A stretch of DNA of 64,000 bases from Rhipicephalus microplus (GCF_043290135.1 NC_134700.1:163518053-163582052); one strand, 5' to 3'; positions 1-10,959 are shown, counted from the stretch's first letter. The notes: a model not told the origin generated them from the sequence alone. Numbers and translations are program-made.

Positions 1-1915
1 CATCTGTGTCTGGACATCGGCAGTCACACGTCCTCAGATACGTTCCCGGCTTCAAAAAGCAGCAACTATGATTGCCAACTACTTGTTCAAACAAGGTCTC
101 AGCATATCACCAGAAAAATGCGCGCTGGTGGCTTTCACTCGTAAAGCAATGACCCCTTATGTCATCTCAATCTGCGGGCGACCGATTTCTTACGCCAAAA
201 CCCACCGGTTTCTGGGCATCATTATTGATAGGGACCTCTGTTGGAGTCCGCATGTGACCTATATGAAGAAACGCCTGACCGCTATTTGTCAACTGTTCAA
301 GTTCCTGGCAGGAAAGACGTGGGGGATGTCAGTAGACGCAATGATGGAGCTCTACAGGGCCCTGTTTCTCGGTTTCCTCAGATATAGTTTGCCCGTGCTT
401 AGCAATACCTGCAAGACCAATGTTCGTATTTTACAGGCAGTACAAGCACAAGCGCTGAGAGTGTGCCTCGGTCTGCCCAGATGTACGTCAACAGAAGCAA
501 CAATTGCAATTGCTGGTGACTATCCGATACAAACTCACATTGTTGTTGAAGTCCTCAGAACACACATCCGACACTTCGCACGTGCCCCCGGCCATCACCT
601 TGCACTGTTGCCTTCAGAGAGGCGACATGCATCGTTCGCCAAAATGATTGTGAAATACAACGATAAACTTCCCTCGGGCTTCACTCCTGCATCTAAATCA
701 TCCATACGGCCTTGGTGTCTTATTCGACCCACAGTGCATCTTAGTGTACCAGGAATCCGGAGGAAATCTGAGTTATCATCGCCTGTGCTGAAACAACTGT
801 CTCTTCTTCTTTTGCACGAGAAATATTCAGACAGCATACATGTATACACCATTGGTTCCACGAACCACCAGTGTTCGTCAGGGGCAGTAGTTACCCCAGC
901 AAGAGGTGTTACTATCAGCTTTAGGACTGACCACTCCACGGCATCTACAGCAGCGGAACTAGCTGCTTTGCGCGCTGCGCTTTGTGTGGTCAATCGGGAA
1001 CCACCGCAACAATGGTCGATTTTCAGCGACTCAAGGGCTGCCCTACAATCTGTGCTCTCAGCACTGCGTCGCGGCCCGTACGAACAGCTTGTTTTCGAAA
1101 TTCGATGCCTTCTCCACACTTTACTCGAGAAAGGGCATCATGTGACGCTTCAATGGCTGCCAAGTCATTGCGGCATCATAGGGAACGAACATGCCGATAC
1201 TGCCGCGCAGGCAGCCCTTGAAGGAACACGAGAAGAAGCCATACCACTTTCGAGGACTGATGTTGCCAGTAATCTTCGACGACTTGCGCGTGAAATCACG
1301 TTTTCACTATGGTGCCCACCAAGCATCGATACGAATCGTCAACACCACCTGTCCTCTTTGATGGCTGTCCGCATGCCCACTGGACTCGATCGAAGAGAAG
1401 CCACCCTACTTCATCGCTTATGGCTAGGAGTGGCATTTACAAAATCTTACTCCTTCGTCATAGGAATGGCCGACAACGCTCTCTGCGATGCCTGTCATTG
1501 CGAAGAGACACTACACCACATCCTGTGTGACTGTCCATTGTATGAAATCCAGAGACAGTCACTGGCGTCTGCTTTTGCGCGCATCGACAACAGCCAAATG
1601 TCTGTGGACACTATTCTGTCAAGTGCCCGAGAGAAGACAGTGCAACAGAAGGCGACGAAAGCTCTGTTGAAATTCCTACGCGACACCGACTTGAACAAGC
1701 GACTGTAACAGCAATGTCACACACCGCGAAAGACAAGACTGGACCATGACGTAGTGTGCGCGCATGTGCTGCCGAATGTGCTGTTTCTATCTTCCCTCTC
1801 TGCTCTCTTTCATCTCCCCCATCCCTCTCCCATGCGCAGGGTAGCAAACCGGCTGCCTATAGGCTGGTTAACCTCCTTGCCTTTCTTTTCCCTCTATTTT
1901 CCTTCCTTCCTTTGA
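1..1915 (+). mobile_element. I-like non-LTR retrotransposon, 3' part (copy 1)
   Basis: The element enters from the left edge and ends near 1915 in a pyrimidine-rich 3' tail that includes GGTTAACCTCC (about 1867-1877). The 1.6-kb reading frame carries the end of a reverse transcriptase, an RNase H and a CCHC finger, which is the order seen in I-group LINEs. A second copy lies inverted at 35215-37046 and aligns over the coding part and the 3' tail, so the 3' boundary is placed where the two copies stop matching (after the CCTTCCTTCC run). The 5' end is outside the window. Confidence 0.85.
2..1708 (+). CDS. LINE ORF2 C-terminus: RT end, RNase H, CCHC finger (partial)
   Basis: The frame is open from base 2, so the ATG at 68 is internal and not a real start. 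The first codons read ICVWTSA, the sequence expected just after an RT YADD box, which must lie left of the window. Numbering from M68, RT thumb/connection covers about 1-230 and RNase H about 255-390. In RNase H the Glu (TAAEL), the second Asp (FSDS, D321) and the last Asp (EHADTA) are visible, but the first catalytic Asp of the usual YTDGS is Ile (YTIGS, I262). The C-terminus has a Cys/His finger (CDAC...HHILCDC). The stop is TAA at 1706-1708. The frame is intact for 569 codons, so this is a fairly young copy. Enzymatic competence of RNase H is doubtful because of I262. Confidence 0.85.
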   Translation: MCVWTSAVTRPQIRSRLQKAATMIANYLFKQGLSISPEKCALVAFTRKAMTPYVISICGRPISYAKTHRFLGIIIDRDLCWSPHVTYMKKRLTAICQLFKFLAGKTWGMSVDAMMELYRALFLGFLRYSLPVLSNTCKTNVRILQAVQAQALRVCLGLPRCTSTEATIAIAGDYPIQTHIVVEVLRTHIRHFARAPGHHLALLPSERRHASFAKMIVKYNDKLPSGFTPASKSSIRPWCLIRPTVHLSVPGIRRKSELSSPVLKQLSLLLLHEKYSDSIHVYTIGSTNHQCSSGAVVTPARGVTISFRTDHSTASTAAELAALRAALCVVNREPPQQWSIFSDSRAALQSVLSALRRGPYEQLVFEIRCLLHTLLEKGHHVTLQWLPSHCGIIGNEHADTAAQAALEGTREEAIPLSRTDVASNLRRLAREITFSLWCPPSIDTNRQHHLSSLMAVRMPTGLDRREATLLHRLWLGVAFTKSYSFVIGMADNALCDACHCEETLHHILCDCPLYEIQRQSLASAFARIDNSQMSVDTILSSAREKTVQQKATKALLKFLRDTDLNKRL

Positions 1916-2054
1916 CGACGTGCGTGACGGGATGGAGAAATTATGTTGGGACCAGCAAATCGTATTCTTCAAACTATGTTACCCTCTCATGCTGAGTTTC
2001 GTTAAATCCTGGTTAATTCATCGGGGTTATCACGAGAGCACCCAGATATAAGCG

Positions 2055-2055
2055 G

Positions 2056-2093
<38 letters not shown>
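2055..2093. repeat. (TA)n microsatellite
   Basis: This is an uninterrupted TA run that directly precedes the left LTR of the Ty3/gypsy element. A second TA tract begins directly after the right LTR at about 9188. 1916-2054 between the LINE tail and this run holds nothing recognisable. Confidence 0.95.
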
Positions 2094-2096
<3 letters not shown>

Positions 2097-2231
2097 AGTG
2101 GGAAAGAGGGAGAGAGGCAGTATCTAGTTGGAGCACCTGAAAGACGACTACGACGACGACCTGAGCTCGTGACAGTGACTGACGCCTCTTGAACCAGGCA
2201 GTTGGTTTGATTCAATAAACCCCCTTATAAT
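2094..2231 (+). repeat. 5' LTR of Ty3/gypsy element 1
   Basis: Bases 2114-2230 are repeated with few differences at 9073-9190. The repeat includes CTAGTTGGAGCACCTGAAAG and, near its end, a CAATAAA polyadenylation-like signal (about 2213). The left copy has about 20 extra purine-rich bases (from TGTAGTGGGAAAG) that the right copy lacks. The sequence just after the LTR, from TGGTGGAAGTGC at 2233, is where a tRNA primer-binding site should lie; I cannot name the tRNA. Confidence 0.8.
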
Positions 2232-2290
2232 ATGGTGGAAGTGCTGGGTAGTCTTCGAAGCTGGAACTACGAAGTCGCACCTTACCTCCA

Positions 2291-3508
2291 GTGCCAGCAA
2301 TGCCAGAAGAACCATCCACCCAAGGTACCTCGCAAGTTCCCGCCTCTACATGTCTCGGCGTGGGGCCACTGCGTCACCCACCATTCTTCAGCGGCACTGA
2401 CGGCCAAGATGTTGAGGAGTGGCTGGCTACTTACCACAAGGTGAGCGCAGCGAACAAGTGGGACGATGCGGCTAAGCTGACCTATGTAAGCTTTTACTTG
2501 TCCGGCGTCGCTAGTCTCTGGTTGCGCAATCACGAAGCCGACATTGCCAGCTGGGATTCATTCAAGGCCTCCTTTTCGAAAGTCTTCGACCACCCTGCTG
2601 TGCGAAAACTCCGCGCAAAACAACGACTTCGTGAGCGCGCTCATCAGCCAGGAGAGACCTTTTCCAGCTACTTTGAAGACGTTGTTGACTTGTGCAAGCA
2701 ACTAAACCCAGCGATGCTCGAAGCCGACAAAATCAAACAAATCCTCAAGGGCATATGCGATGACGCATTTCAAATGTTGCTAGCCAAGGACCCACAAACC
2801 ATTGCCGAACTCGTCAGCTTGTGCCAGAGTTTTTACGAATTGCGCAAGCAAGGCGCCCAAACACGGCGCTCTCTGGAACAACGTGATTCGATCGCGGCCT
2901 TGACTCTCGGAGACCAGAACGACATGTTGGCTCGCATAAAGCAGTTCGTGCGTGAGGAGGTCGCACGGCAGCTCTCCATTTTATCGAGCGCGCCCGAGCC
3001 AGCACAAACGCATCCTTTGGCCCCAGATCATCTGGCCCCGGCCATAAGGCACGTCATACAAGATGAGGTAGCGGACGCTTTGCCTTTCGCTCGTTCACCA
3101 CCTCTGGAGGCCGCACCCTTGACGTATGTGCAAGTCGTTGCAGCCAGAGTACCTAGACAGCCCACTTATGCTACCTCACGAGTCCCTGTTCGGCCATCAC
3201 CAGTTCCGTTCAGCCGGCCGATTGCAGCGTTTCCGAATCCGTGGCGCACCGCAGACAACCGCCCGATTTGCTATTCTTGCGGTTACGCAGGACATGTGGC
3301 TCGCTTGTGCCGCCGCCGCCCTCTCGTTCAGACCGACAACATGCAAAGATCGTCGCACGACTCGCGGCGCTTTAACAACACGGCATTTCAACAAAGATCC
3401 TCTTCACCCAACCGCCCTTCCTCAGTTAGTCACCGATCTCCGTCTCCCCAACGTCGCTCCCTGTCGCCTATGCGCAGTCGACCATGCCCTTCAGACGCGG
3501 AAAACTAG
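2291..3508 (+). CDS. Gag-like protein with zinc knuckle (Ty3/gypsy)
   Basis: This 405-codon frame is open. Residues about 40-190 look like a retrotransposon capsid (Trp-rich, with GETFSSYFEDVVDLCKQ). Residues about 210-235 are charged. A single CCHC zinc knuckle spans C327-C340 (CYSCGYAGHVARLC), followed by a Ser/Arg/Pro-rich tail (residues ~355-405). In this family Gag binds and packages element RNA. The start at 2291 lies 60 bases after the 5' LTR and matches family architecture. The TAG at 3506-3508 overlaps the protease frame by 25 bases, with the next frame at -1, so a programmed -1 shift or a read-around is possible. It is the best preserved gene of this element. Confidence 0.88.
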   Translation: MPAMPEEPSTQGTSQVPASTCLGVGPLRHPPFFSGTDGQDVEEWLATYHKVSAANKWDDAAKLTYVSFYLSGVASLWLRNHEADIASWDSFKASFSKVFDHPAVRKLRAKQRLRERAHQPGETFSSYFEDVVDLCKQLNPAMLEADKIKQILKGICDDAFQMLLAKDPQTIAELVSLCQSFYELRKQGAQTRRSLEQRDSIAALTLGDQNDMLARIKQFVREEVARQLSILSSAPEPAQTHPLAPDHLAPAIRHVIQDEVADALPFARSPPLEAAPLTYVQVVAARVPRQPTYATSRVPVRPSPVPFSRPIAAFPNPWRTADNRPICYSCGYAGHVARLCRRRPLVQTDNMQRSSHDSRRFNNTAFQQRSSSPNRPSSVSHRSPSPQRRSLSPMRSRPCPSDAEN

Positions 3509-4071
3509 ATTCCGCAGTTCCGGAGGCACGAACTGCGTTGTTGTCGAAAAAATCAAGTCCTCGCATTTCTTCGACAAACCTCATCGACGTTTTTGTGGAT
3601 GGTTATCGTACCCTTGCGCTTGTGGACACTGGTGCTGCCGTTTCAGTAATTGATTCAAAACTTTGCCGCCTGCTTCGGAAGGTTACCACGACGCCAAAGG
3701 GATTGTCCCTCCGTACTGCCAGTGCTCACCATATTCGACCATCAGCTGCCTGTACCGCCCGCGTTCTCATCCAAGATGTTTTGTACACCATTGAATTTCT
3801 TGTGCTACCAGCGTGTTCTCATGATGTGATCCTCGGCTGGGATTTTCTGTCTCTTAATCATGCGGTTATCGACTGTGCTCGTGCTGAAGTGGCCTTCTCT
3901 GCATTGTGTGCCTCGTCTCCGGAATTTCCCTTGAACAAGTTGTTTGTCGCTGACGACATCGACATACCACCGACTAGTGCTGTGCCGATGTGTCTAAGCC
4001 TGCAGTGTCGTTTACGCCTTCCCAAACATTCCAAAGTCCCAAGAGCCTCGCGTTGCCTTTTGCAGTTCTAG
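3484..4071 (+). pseudogene. Retropepsin-like protease and linker (Ty3/gypsy pol, 5' part)
   Basis: The aspartic protease signature LVDTGAAVSVID is visible with catalytic D48 (nt 3625). It is followed by the second hallmark hydrophobic-Gly segment (VILGWDFL, about residues 116-123). The protease should process Gag and Pol. The frame is -1 relative to gag and begins within gag's last 25 bases. It ends after a frame change near 4000-4070, where the downstream RT frame takes over, so Pol is no longer one polypeptide. Confidence 0.85.
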
Positions 4072-5300
4072 ATGTTTCGGCGAGCGCTACCAATTTGTTT
4101 GTCACAAATCCCTTGCCGTCTCCCACAACCTTGCGTCGCGGAGAATGTATTGGAACATTCCAAGACTTAGACGTTTCCTCCATCTTCGACCTTGCCGGTG
4201 AAAGTGATTTGCAGCTTAATGCATTGACGCCATCTGCCCATTCAGTTGTCCTCGAAAATAATAATTTGCTTGGCCCCTCAATTGATGGCGAACTTGAAGA
4301 ACCACACCACGAAAAGCTTCTAGAACTTCTTCACCAGTTTTGCGGCTCGTTCGATTGCCAGCAGACGTCCTTAGGCCGAACGCACACCGTTGTGCATCAG
4401 ATTAACACCGGCTCCCGAGTGCCTCTGCGACAGCGTCCCTACCGTGTATCTCCTGTGGTGCGTCGCGTAATCACCGAGCAAGTGGCCGACATGCTTCAAC
4501 ATGGCGTCATTCGGCCGTCCAGCAGTCCCTGGTCTTCACCTGTGGTACTTGTGAGGAAAAAAGACGGCTCGATTTGCTTTTGCGTCGATTACCGCCGTTC
4601 AAACAAAGTCACGATTAAAGACGTATACCCTTTGCTGCGCATCGATGATGCCCTGGACTGCTTACAAGACGCTGAATTCGTCTCATCACTAGACCTACGG
4701 TCCGGTTATTGGCAGGTCCCCATGGCACCATCAGATCATCCAAAAACTGCTTTTGTGACGCCCGATGGGCTATACGAATTCAATGTAATGCCCTTCGGCA
4801 TTTGTAATGCGCCAGTCACATTCGAAAGGATGATGGATAGCGTCTTGCGTGGGCTAAAATGGAAGACATGCCTATGCTACTTGGATGGTGTCGTTGTTTT
4901 CTCCCCTGAGTTCGACAGCCATCTCCAACGTCTCAGTGAAGTCTTGAGCTGCCTCACGAGCGCAGGCCTTCAACTAAACATCAAGAAGTGCCACTTTGAA
5001 GCTCCGAAGCTCACAATACTTTGTCACGTTGTCTCAAAACAGGGCGTCCTCCCAGACCCATAGAAGCTTCGTGCTGTCGCTGAGTTCCCGAAACCTACGA
5101 CTGTGAAAGCGCTTCGCAGCTTTGTCGGACTATGTTCTTAATTTCGCCGCTTTGTGAAGAACTTTGCTTCGATAATCGCACCACTGACACAGCTGATCTC
5201 TGGCGATGGACACCTCTCTGATTGGTCGCCAGCATGCGATGATGCTTTTGCAACATTACGCCATCTCCTTACTTCACCACCTTTACGCCATTTTACGCCA
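3990..5300 (+). pseudogene. Reverse transcriptase of Ty3/gypsy element 1, YLDG box
   Basis: RT motifs follow in order: LVRKKDGSICFCVDYR, SLDLRSGYWQVPM, TAFVTPDGLYEFNVMPFG, then YLDG (nt 4878-4889). In active enzymes the last motif is YLDD, so the second catalytic Asp is Gly here. TAG at 5061-5063 and TAA near 5141 break the same frame in the connection region (motifs such as FVGLC and FVKNFASI are still readable). A frame change near 5300 leads into RNase H. Confidence 0.9.
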
Positions 5301-5781
5301 CTTCGACCCTACTGCTCCAACCGAGGTGCGCACGGATGCCAGTTGCATAGGACTTTGCGCTGTCCTTGCTCAACGCAAACCTGGCTTCTCGGAGTATGTA
5401 GTTGCGTATGCCATTCGCACCCTAACCAAGGCAGAGCACAAATACTCGGTTTCCGAAAAGGAATGTTCAGCCGTTGTTTGGGCATTACAAAAATTTTGTC
5501 CTTACTTATATGGACGCCCATTCGATGTAGTTACAGATCACCATTCACTCTGTTGGCTCGCTTCATTGAAGAATCCTTCGGGCCGGCTTGGACGTTGGGC
5601 GCTACGTTTACAGGAATTGGATATTCACGTCATTTACCGCTCAGGCCACAAGCACGCCGACGCAAATGCTCTTTCTCATTCACCCCTTCCTTCAGCCGAT
5701 GCACCTGTTTCCTTCGCCGAAGCTACCATCGGCAGCATCGATATCGCTGACATGTCTTCGGAACAAAGCAAGGACCCTTAG
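5206..5781 (+). pseudogene. RNase H domain of Ty3/gypsy element 1
   Basis: From about 5320 the frame reads a Ty3/gypsy RNase H: the first Asp in RTDAS, Glu in [11 protein letters not shown], Asp in [11 protein letters not shown], then [13 protein letters not shown]. The 5' end of the open frame (5206-5300) is out of frame relative to the RT connection. The stop TAG at 5779 is an in-frame nonsense codon; integrase linker sequence continues in the same frame beyond it. Confidence 0.87.
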
Positions 5782-6590
5782 ATAGCCTCGCTTATCGACG
5801 TTCTCTCCTCGTCTTCGGTAACACCACGCTAGCGTCTACCTCGTGCACTACGTTGGCAAATTTTCGATTACGCAATACGGGATGCCATGTTGTACCGTCG
5901 CAATTATCAGCTGGATGGTAGGAACTGGCTTCTCGTTATACCTCGCCATTTGCGCGCCAACATGTGCGCGTACTTCCACGCAGACCCTCAAAACGCGCAC
6001 GCTGGCGTTTCGAAAACATAGGCCGGCTTCGTCAGTGATTTTTCTGGCGTGGAATGTAGTCGTAGGTTCGCAAGTACATGCGCTCCTGCACTGAGTGTCA
6101 GCGACGGAAAACAACTTGTCATGCCTCTGGCGAATTACAACCATTGCCGTGTCCAGCTCGACCGTTTGATAGAATCGGCAACGACCTCTACTGCCCACTA
6201 CCTTGTACTCCTGTGGGAAATCGCTGGATTATTGTGGCCGTTGACCACCTAACCCGTTACGCTGAAACCGCAGCTTTGCCAGCCGCTGCTGCTCGTGATG
6301 TCACCTTGTTCATCTTGCGTAGCTTTGTCCTTCGCCATGGCGCGCCACGTGAGCTGCTTAGCGACCGTGGGCGTGCTTTTCTATCGCAAGTCGTCCAGGA
6401 GCTTCTCAGTGAGTGGAATATTACTCATCGCACCACTACAAGCTATCACGCACAGACAAACGGTTTGACAGAGCGCTTTAACCGCACGCTCGGTGATATG
6501 CTTGCTATGTATATATCCTCCGACCATGCCAATTGGGACTTGGTGCTCCCTTTCGTGACGTATGCGTATAATACGGCCATGCAAGCAACT
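5779..6590 (+). pseudogene. Integrase of Ty3/gypsy element 1, interrupted by LINE
   Basis: The N-terminal HHCC region is readable in pieces: histidines around 5970-5990 (FHADPQNAHAG), cysteines at about 6085-6100 (RSCTECQRRK). The catalytic core is open from 6078. Counting from that methionine it carries D56 (VDHLTRY), D96 (LSDRGRAF) and E132 (LTERFNRT), a good D,D35E set. The frame continues to 6590, where a CR1-like LINE begins, and resumes at 8689. TAGs at 5779, near 5830 and near 6019 are additional breaks in the linker. Confidence 0.88.
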
Positions 6591-8683
6591 TTATTCTTTA
6601 TTCGAAGTATACCTGCAGCGCCCGAAGGCGTTATAGCAGTGGGGTTACAGATTCGAAAGAAAGAAATTTTCATTTACAGCAGACACTTGTACACTTGTGA
6701 GCCCATTCCACTCATATATTGTTCTGACAAAAAAAGAATTTGCAAAAATTCCAGTCCTGGGACGGTATTCCATCAGTTTAAAAGGACGATCAATTCGATT
6801 TGAGAAATAATACGGCGTCTGTAAATACATATCCTTATTGATTCCAGTTTTATTATGAAATATTAGATATAATAGTTTTAATTGCAATTTTCTCCTACGC
6901 GATGAAAGCAGCTCCCAATTCAATTCTTGTTTCATAGCAGTAGAGCTTTCCCGCCATTGATACCGTCCCAGGACGAACCTTGCCGCCCTGTTCTATATTT
7001 TTTTTATCTTATCACTAAGATATACCTGCGCCGGATCCCACACAGCGCAAGCGTACTCTAAGACTGGTCGTACACACGTAAAATACGCAAATTCTTTAAG
7101 TCGCTGATGCGAACATCGTTAGTTACGCTGAATAAAATTTAACACTCTCGCAGCTTTTGCGACAACATAATCAACATGTACAATCCATGAACAGTCAGAA
7201 GAAAAGAACACACCCAGGTATTTGTAAGTTGTCTTCGTGGTAATTGGCACACCAAATATACAATATCTAAATTCAATCTTCTTTGTCTTCTTTGAAAAAC
7301 AAAGGTTAATGCACTTATTAAAATTTAAAGACATTTTCCACGTTGTACACCAGTCATGAATACGCTCCAAGTCATTTTGAAGTTGGGAGGAATTCTGCTC
7401 ACTCTTAATTTTCCGGTAGACTATGCAGTCATCGGCAAAAAGCCGGATAGACGATGAGATACCAACCGAAATATCATTGATATAAATTGTAAACAACAAA
7501 GGACCCAAAACGGAGCCCAGTGGCATACCTTATGTCACGTCAACATAACTGGATGCTTTTCCATTCAAAACAACAAATTGGCGACGATGCTTTAAATAAT
7601 TTTCTATTCATATTATCAGATTTAGGTCTAAATTAAATAACTTAAGTTTTTGCAAAAGGAGCGCATGCGAAACCGAATCAAAAGCTTTTTGGAAATCAAG
7701 AAAAATACAGTCAATTTGCCCATTTTCGTCAATACTAGAGGATAAATCATGATAAAATTCAACCAGCTGCGTGGTACAAGATAGTCCTTTACGGAATCCA
7801 TGCTGATTTTCAATTAACAATTAACAATTTGTGGTGCGTTATATGTCGCATTATTTCCTTGTACAAGATGTGCTCAAGTACTTTGCAGGCAATTGATGTT
7901 AATGAAATTGGTCTATAGTTGACAGCTTCCTTTTTGGGTCCACCTTTGTGGATCGGCACAACGTGGGCCATCTTCCAGTCATCTGGTAAGACACCAGTAA
8001 ATAAAGACTTCGAGTAAATTAAATGAAGATACATGGAAACAGGAGAAGCACAATGTTTGTAAACACGCAGAGGAATGCCGTCAGGACCATTCGCTTTTGT
8101 TTCATCGAGATTACTGAGAAAGGCTTGAATGCCGTCCACGCTAAGCTCAATAGGCTGCATTAAGGGTACGGGATATACACATGGGATATCACAGTATTCA
8201 ACAGTCTTTGGCGAAAATACAGAGCGAAAATATTCAATAAGGCAGTTCGCCTTGTCTATACCTTCCGAGAACACTTGATTATTATATTGGATTTCGTTAA
8301 TACGGGTAGCATTCGACCCGCAACGTTTCAAGTACCGCCAGAAAATTTTGGAATTTGTTTTCATTTCTTCGTTTAGCCTATTTAAGTAGCCCGCCTTCGC
8401 GTTTCTTGCCATAACTTTGTATTCACGCGTTAGGGCGCTTAACCTGTCGAAGTGTTTTTTTGCCTTCGTTCTTTTGAAGCTACGTTATACTCGCTGCCTG
8501 TTTTTACTTATTTTTAATAACTATGAGGTAACCCAAGGCTTCTTGCGGCTATTCATTCCACGAGAATGCACACTTGGTATGTAAATATCTATGAGTGCCA
8601 TTACTTTACTTTTAAAAGCACACCACAATTCTTGTGTGGTAGAATATTCGGCGAGGCATTCGAAAACTGGCTTTTAGGGTTTT
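6591..8683 (-). mobile_element. CR1/L2-like LINE nested in the integrase, 5'-truncated
   Basis: The host integrase stops after CAACT at 6586-6590 and resumes after CAACT at 8684-8688, giving a 5-bp candidate target-site duplication. The minus-strand 3' end lies at 6591 in a short GAATAAA-type repeat, typical of CR1/L2/Jockey-group LINEs. The 5' end (8683) retains only a few endonuclease-side codons, so the copy is 5'-truncated at about 2.1 kb. Confidence 0.85.
6645..8560 (-). pseudogene. Reverse transcriptase of nested CR1/L2-like LINE
   Basis: From 8560 leftwards it reads the pre-RT region (KPWVTS, KHFDRLSAL), then RT motifs: VVPIHKGG...NYRPISLTS, NQHGFRKGLS, FLDFQKAFDSVSH, GSVLGPLLFTIYIND, IRLFADDCIVY (catalytic FADD intact), YKYLGVFFSSDCSW, and the C-terminal WDPAQVYLSD...RRRKLQLKLLYLI region. 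One frame covers 7820-6645 with nonsense codons near 7608, 7533, 7119 and 6995. The 5' part (8412-7810) is shifted by a 7-bp tandem duplication at about 7815-7828. The enzyme would have primed reverse transcription at a nick; this copy is dead. Confidence 0.88.
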
Positions 8684-8688
8684 CAACT

Positions 8689-9051
8689 ACTGGGTTTTCC
8701 CTTTTTTTTCTACTGCACGGACGTGAGCCCTCTTTTACGCTTGACACGATACTTACTTACCGCCCAGGTGCTTCAGAATACCACCCAGCCTCCGAACTTG
8801 TTCAGTGTGCCGAAGAGTGCCGCCAATTAGCGCAATCATTTACGTCCGTCGGACAAGGTCTCCAAAAAGAACGACTCGACCAAGACAAGCCTGCTCACAG
8901 CTTCCCTGTAGGCTAATTTGTATGGCTTTCGGTTCCATTTCAGTCCCCCGGCCTCTCCCGAAAGTTTGCACCCAAGTACAATGGTCCGTACCGCATCGTT
9001 CAATGCACGTCACCTGTCAACTACGTCGTCGAACCAGTGACACCTGCTTAG
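8689..9051 (+). pseudogene. Integrase C-terminus with GPY/F motif (Ty3/gypsy element 1)
   Basis: This continues the integrase after the nested LINE. From 8689 it reads TGFSLFFLLHGREP, matching the region after the DDE core. After a frame change near 8912 the frame 8938-9051 reads KYNGPYRIV, the GPY/F module of Ty3/gypsy integrases, and ends at TAG 9049-9051. The gap between this stop and the 3' LTR is only about 20 bases. Confidence 0.85.
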
Positions 9052-9072
9052 GACAGACGATGCCGTGGTCGT

Positions 9073-9352
<280 letters not shown>

Positions 9353-10085
9353 ACTAAAAGGGTTTGCAGTAAGCAATAAATTGTTTCGCATTTAGGATAT
9401 GCCGAGACGCGCTATGCAATGATAGCAAAAGCACAAAGAGCGCATCCTAGGTCTTCGCGCTATCCTTCAAGGATACACGGAAGCTGTTAGCTATTGCAGT
9501 GTGAAAGCAGCATACGGGCGTGAGTGCCCGCAGCCATGTGCCAGGTGCGTAATCAGGCAGCGGCACATCAAGCCCGTGCTCCCACCCCCCCGAAAAATTT
9601 TGACCATGGCACAGAGAGCTGCCCACTTTCACTTGCCCGCTTCCATGGGGTGGCCCCACCCCGAAATCAACAAGGTTCTCCCCTCCCCTCGCAAAAAAAT
9701 TCTGGGTACGCCCCTGCCACGCACACTACCATTCTATACAAATGTGATTCAGATTGCACACTACAAAGCCGAAGGACACGGTGCCCCTTCCCTTCACCAA
9801 AATGCTGCCGTCCTTCATTACCGAAGTCTAATGCTCACCAGAATTTCTAATCGTGTCCGTAATCCGCGGACCATCAACAGCTTTTTCCAGATAAGCTTCC
9901 TCTCGGGTAGAATCAGGCAGCAGGAATCGCCCTGAGTTGCGAAGATGGGGAGGAACTTCGGCGTTAACTGTCCGATTTAGTTACAGCCCTCTGAACTCGC
10001 AAACACGTGCGAGGGAGACCGTCAGTTAAAGGAGCAGACGAGATTAAGAAGGGCACAGGCATAACGTGCCAGCAAAAACCACAGG
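9353..10085. other. Unassigned; contains a repeat-like C-rich fragment
   Basis: No gene is supported. 9575-9715 has the look of a dispersed-repeat fragment (C-run, then AAAAATTTTG, GGGGTGGCCCC and CTGGGTACGCCCCTGCC). I recognise that last phrase as common in arthropod repeats but cannot name the family. Open frames of 144 and 108 codons here overlap each other and show no protein signature. Confidence 0.4.
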
Positions 10086-10089
10086 TCCG

Positions 10090-10180
10090 GATGCCATTGG
10101 CGGCAGATGGGAGAAGCGTTTGCTCTGTAGTGGGCGTATTCAGGCAACCGATGATGACGATGACATTGATGATAATTATC
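10090..10180 (+). mobile_element. RTE LINE 3'-end fragment
   Basis: Phrases such as GATGGGAGAAGCGTTTGCTC, TAGTGGGCGTATTCAGGC and a GATGATGACGATGAC tail match the 3' end of the RTE element at 49055-49138 (ATGGGAGAGGCCTTTGTCC, CAGTGGACGTGGTCAGGC, then GATGAT repeats). Only the last ~90 bases are present. Confidence 0.65.
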
Positions 10181-10950
10181 TGAGCTCCTGGAAGTTTCTG
10201 GCAGACATGCACACAGACATCAAACTTGTCGAGGTTATATTCATGCCAATCTATTCGCTAACATTTCATATTAGAACAATTTCTTTTCTTGCACAGTATA
10301 GAGCGAAATTATCCCGAAACAACCCGTAAGTAGGGATAATCTAAAACGGAATAATGAGAACTTGTAAAGCAATGTCCATCTTACCTTTGTACATGAAGTG
10401 GGCACGCAAATGTTTCGAGGAATGGCACCTCCTGTGGCTCTCTTGCAAAAGTAAACAAGGTCCAATTTGTCTCCGGTAAAACAGGTGCCATCACACAACC
10501 TCGCATACTAGACTTCTTCGGCATAGCCACTTCAATTGTTTAAACCGCACATCATTAATTTTTCAAGGTAGTTGCGTTGGTCGAGGCTCTTGAAAGCAAA
10601 CACGTTTCCACAGTAAAAAAAATCACTTCACTGCCGGGCAGGCAGGGAAGCCTGTGATGTGACGCACATTAGCTGGACGCAGCAGCTTTCTGTGCACGCC
10701 TACGCTTGATATCAGTTATCACCTGCCGGTGTGGCGAACACTGGGCGTGCTCACGTGACGAATGAATGAAGTTTAAAAGTGCTTCCGTGCAGGTCTGTAA
10801 TGCATGCGAGATTTACTCACCGCCAAGTCGCAACGAGTGTTCTGAAGTGGGTATCTCCCGTATCGATGTGTAGTTGGTGTGAACTATCTTTATGGCGAGG
10901 CTTTAAATATCTGTACTTTTATACTCTGGCGAAGTACTTTATTGCCTTCT
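10181..10950. other. Unassigned intergenic DNA
   Basis: I see no gene or recognisable repeat here. It abuts the inverted RTE endonuclease piece, whose left limit is uncertain and could extend into 10870-10950. Confidence 0.4.
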
Positions 10951-10959
10951 TGCACATCA

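Noticed and set aside
595..1119. 174-codon minus-strand frame
   Set aside because: Antisense shadow of the RNase H frame. The same shadow appears at 36015-36527 in copy 2.
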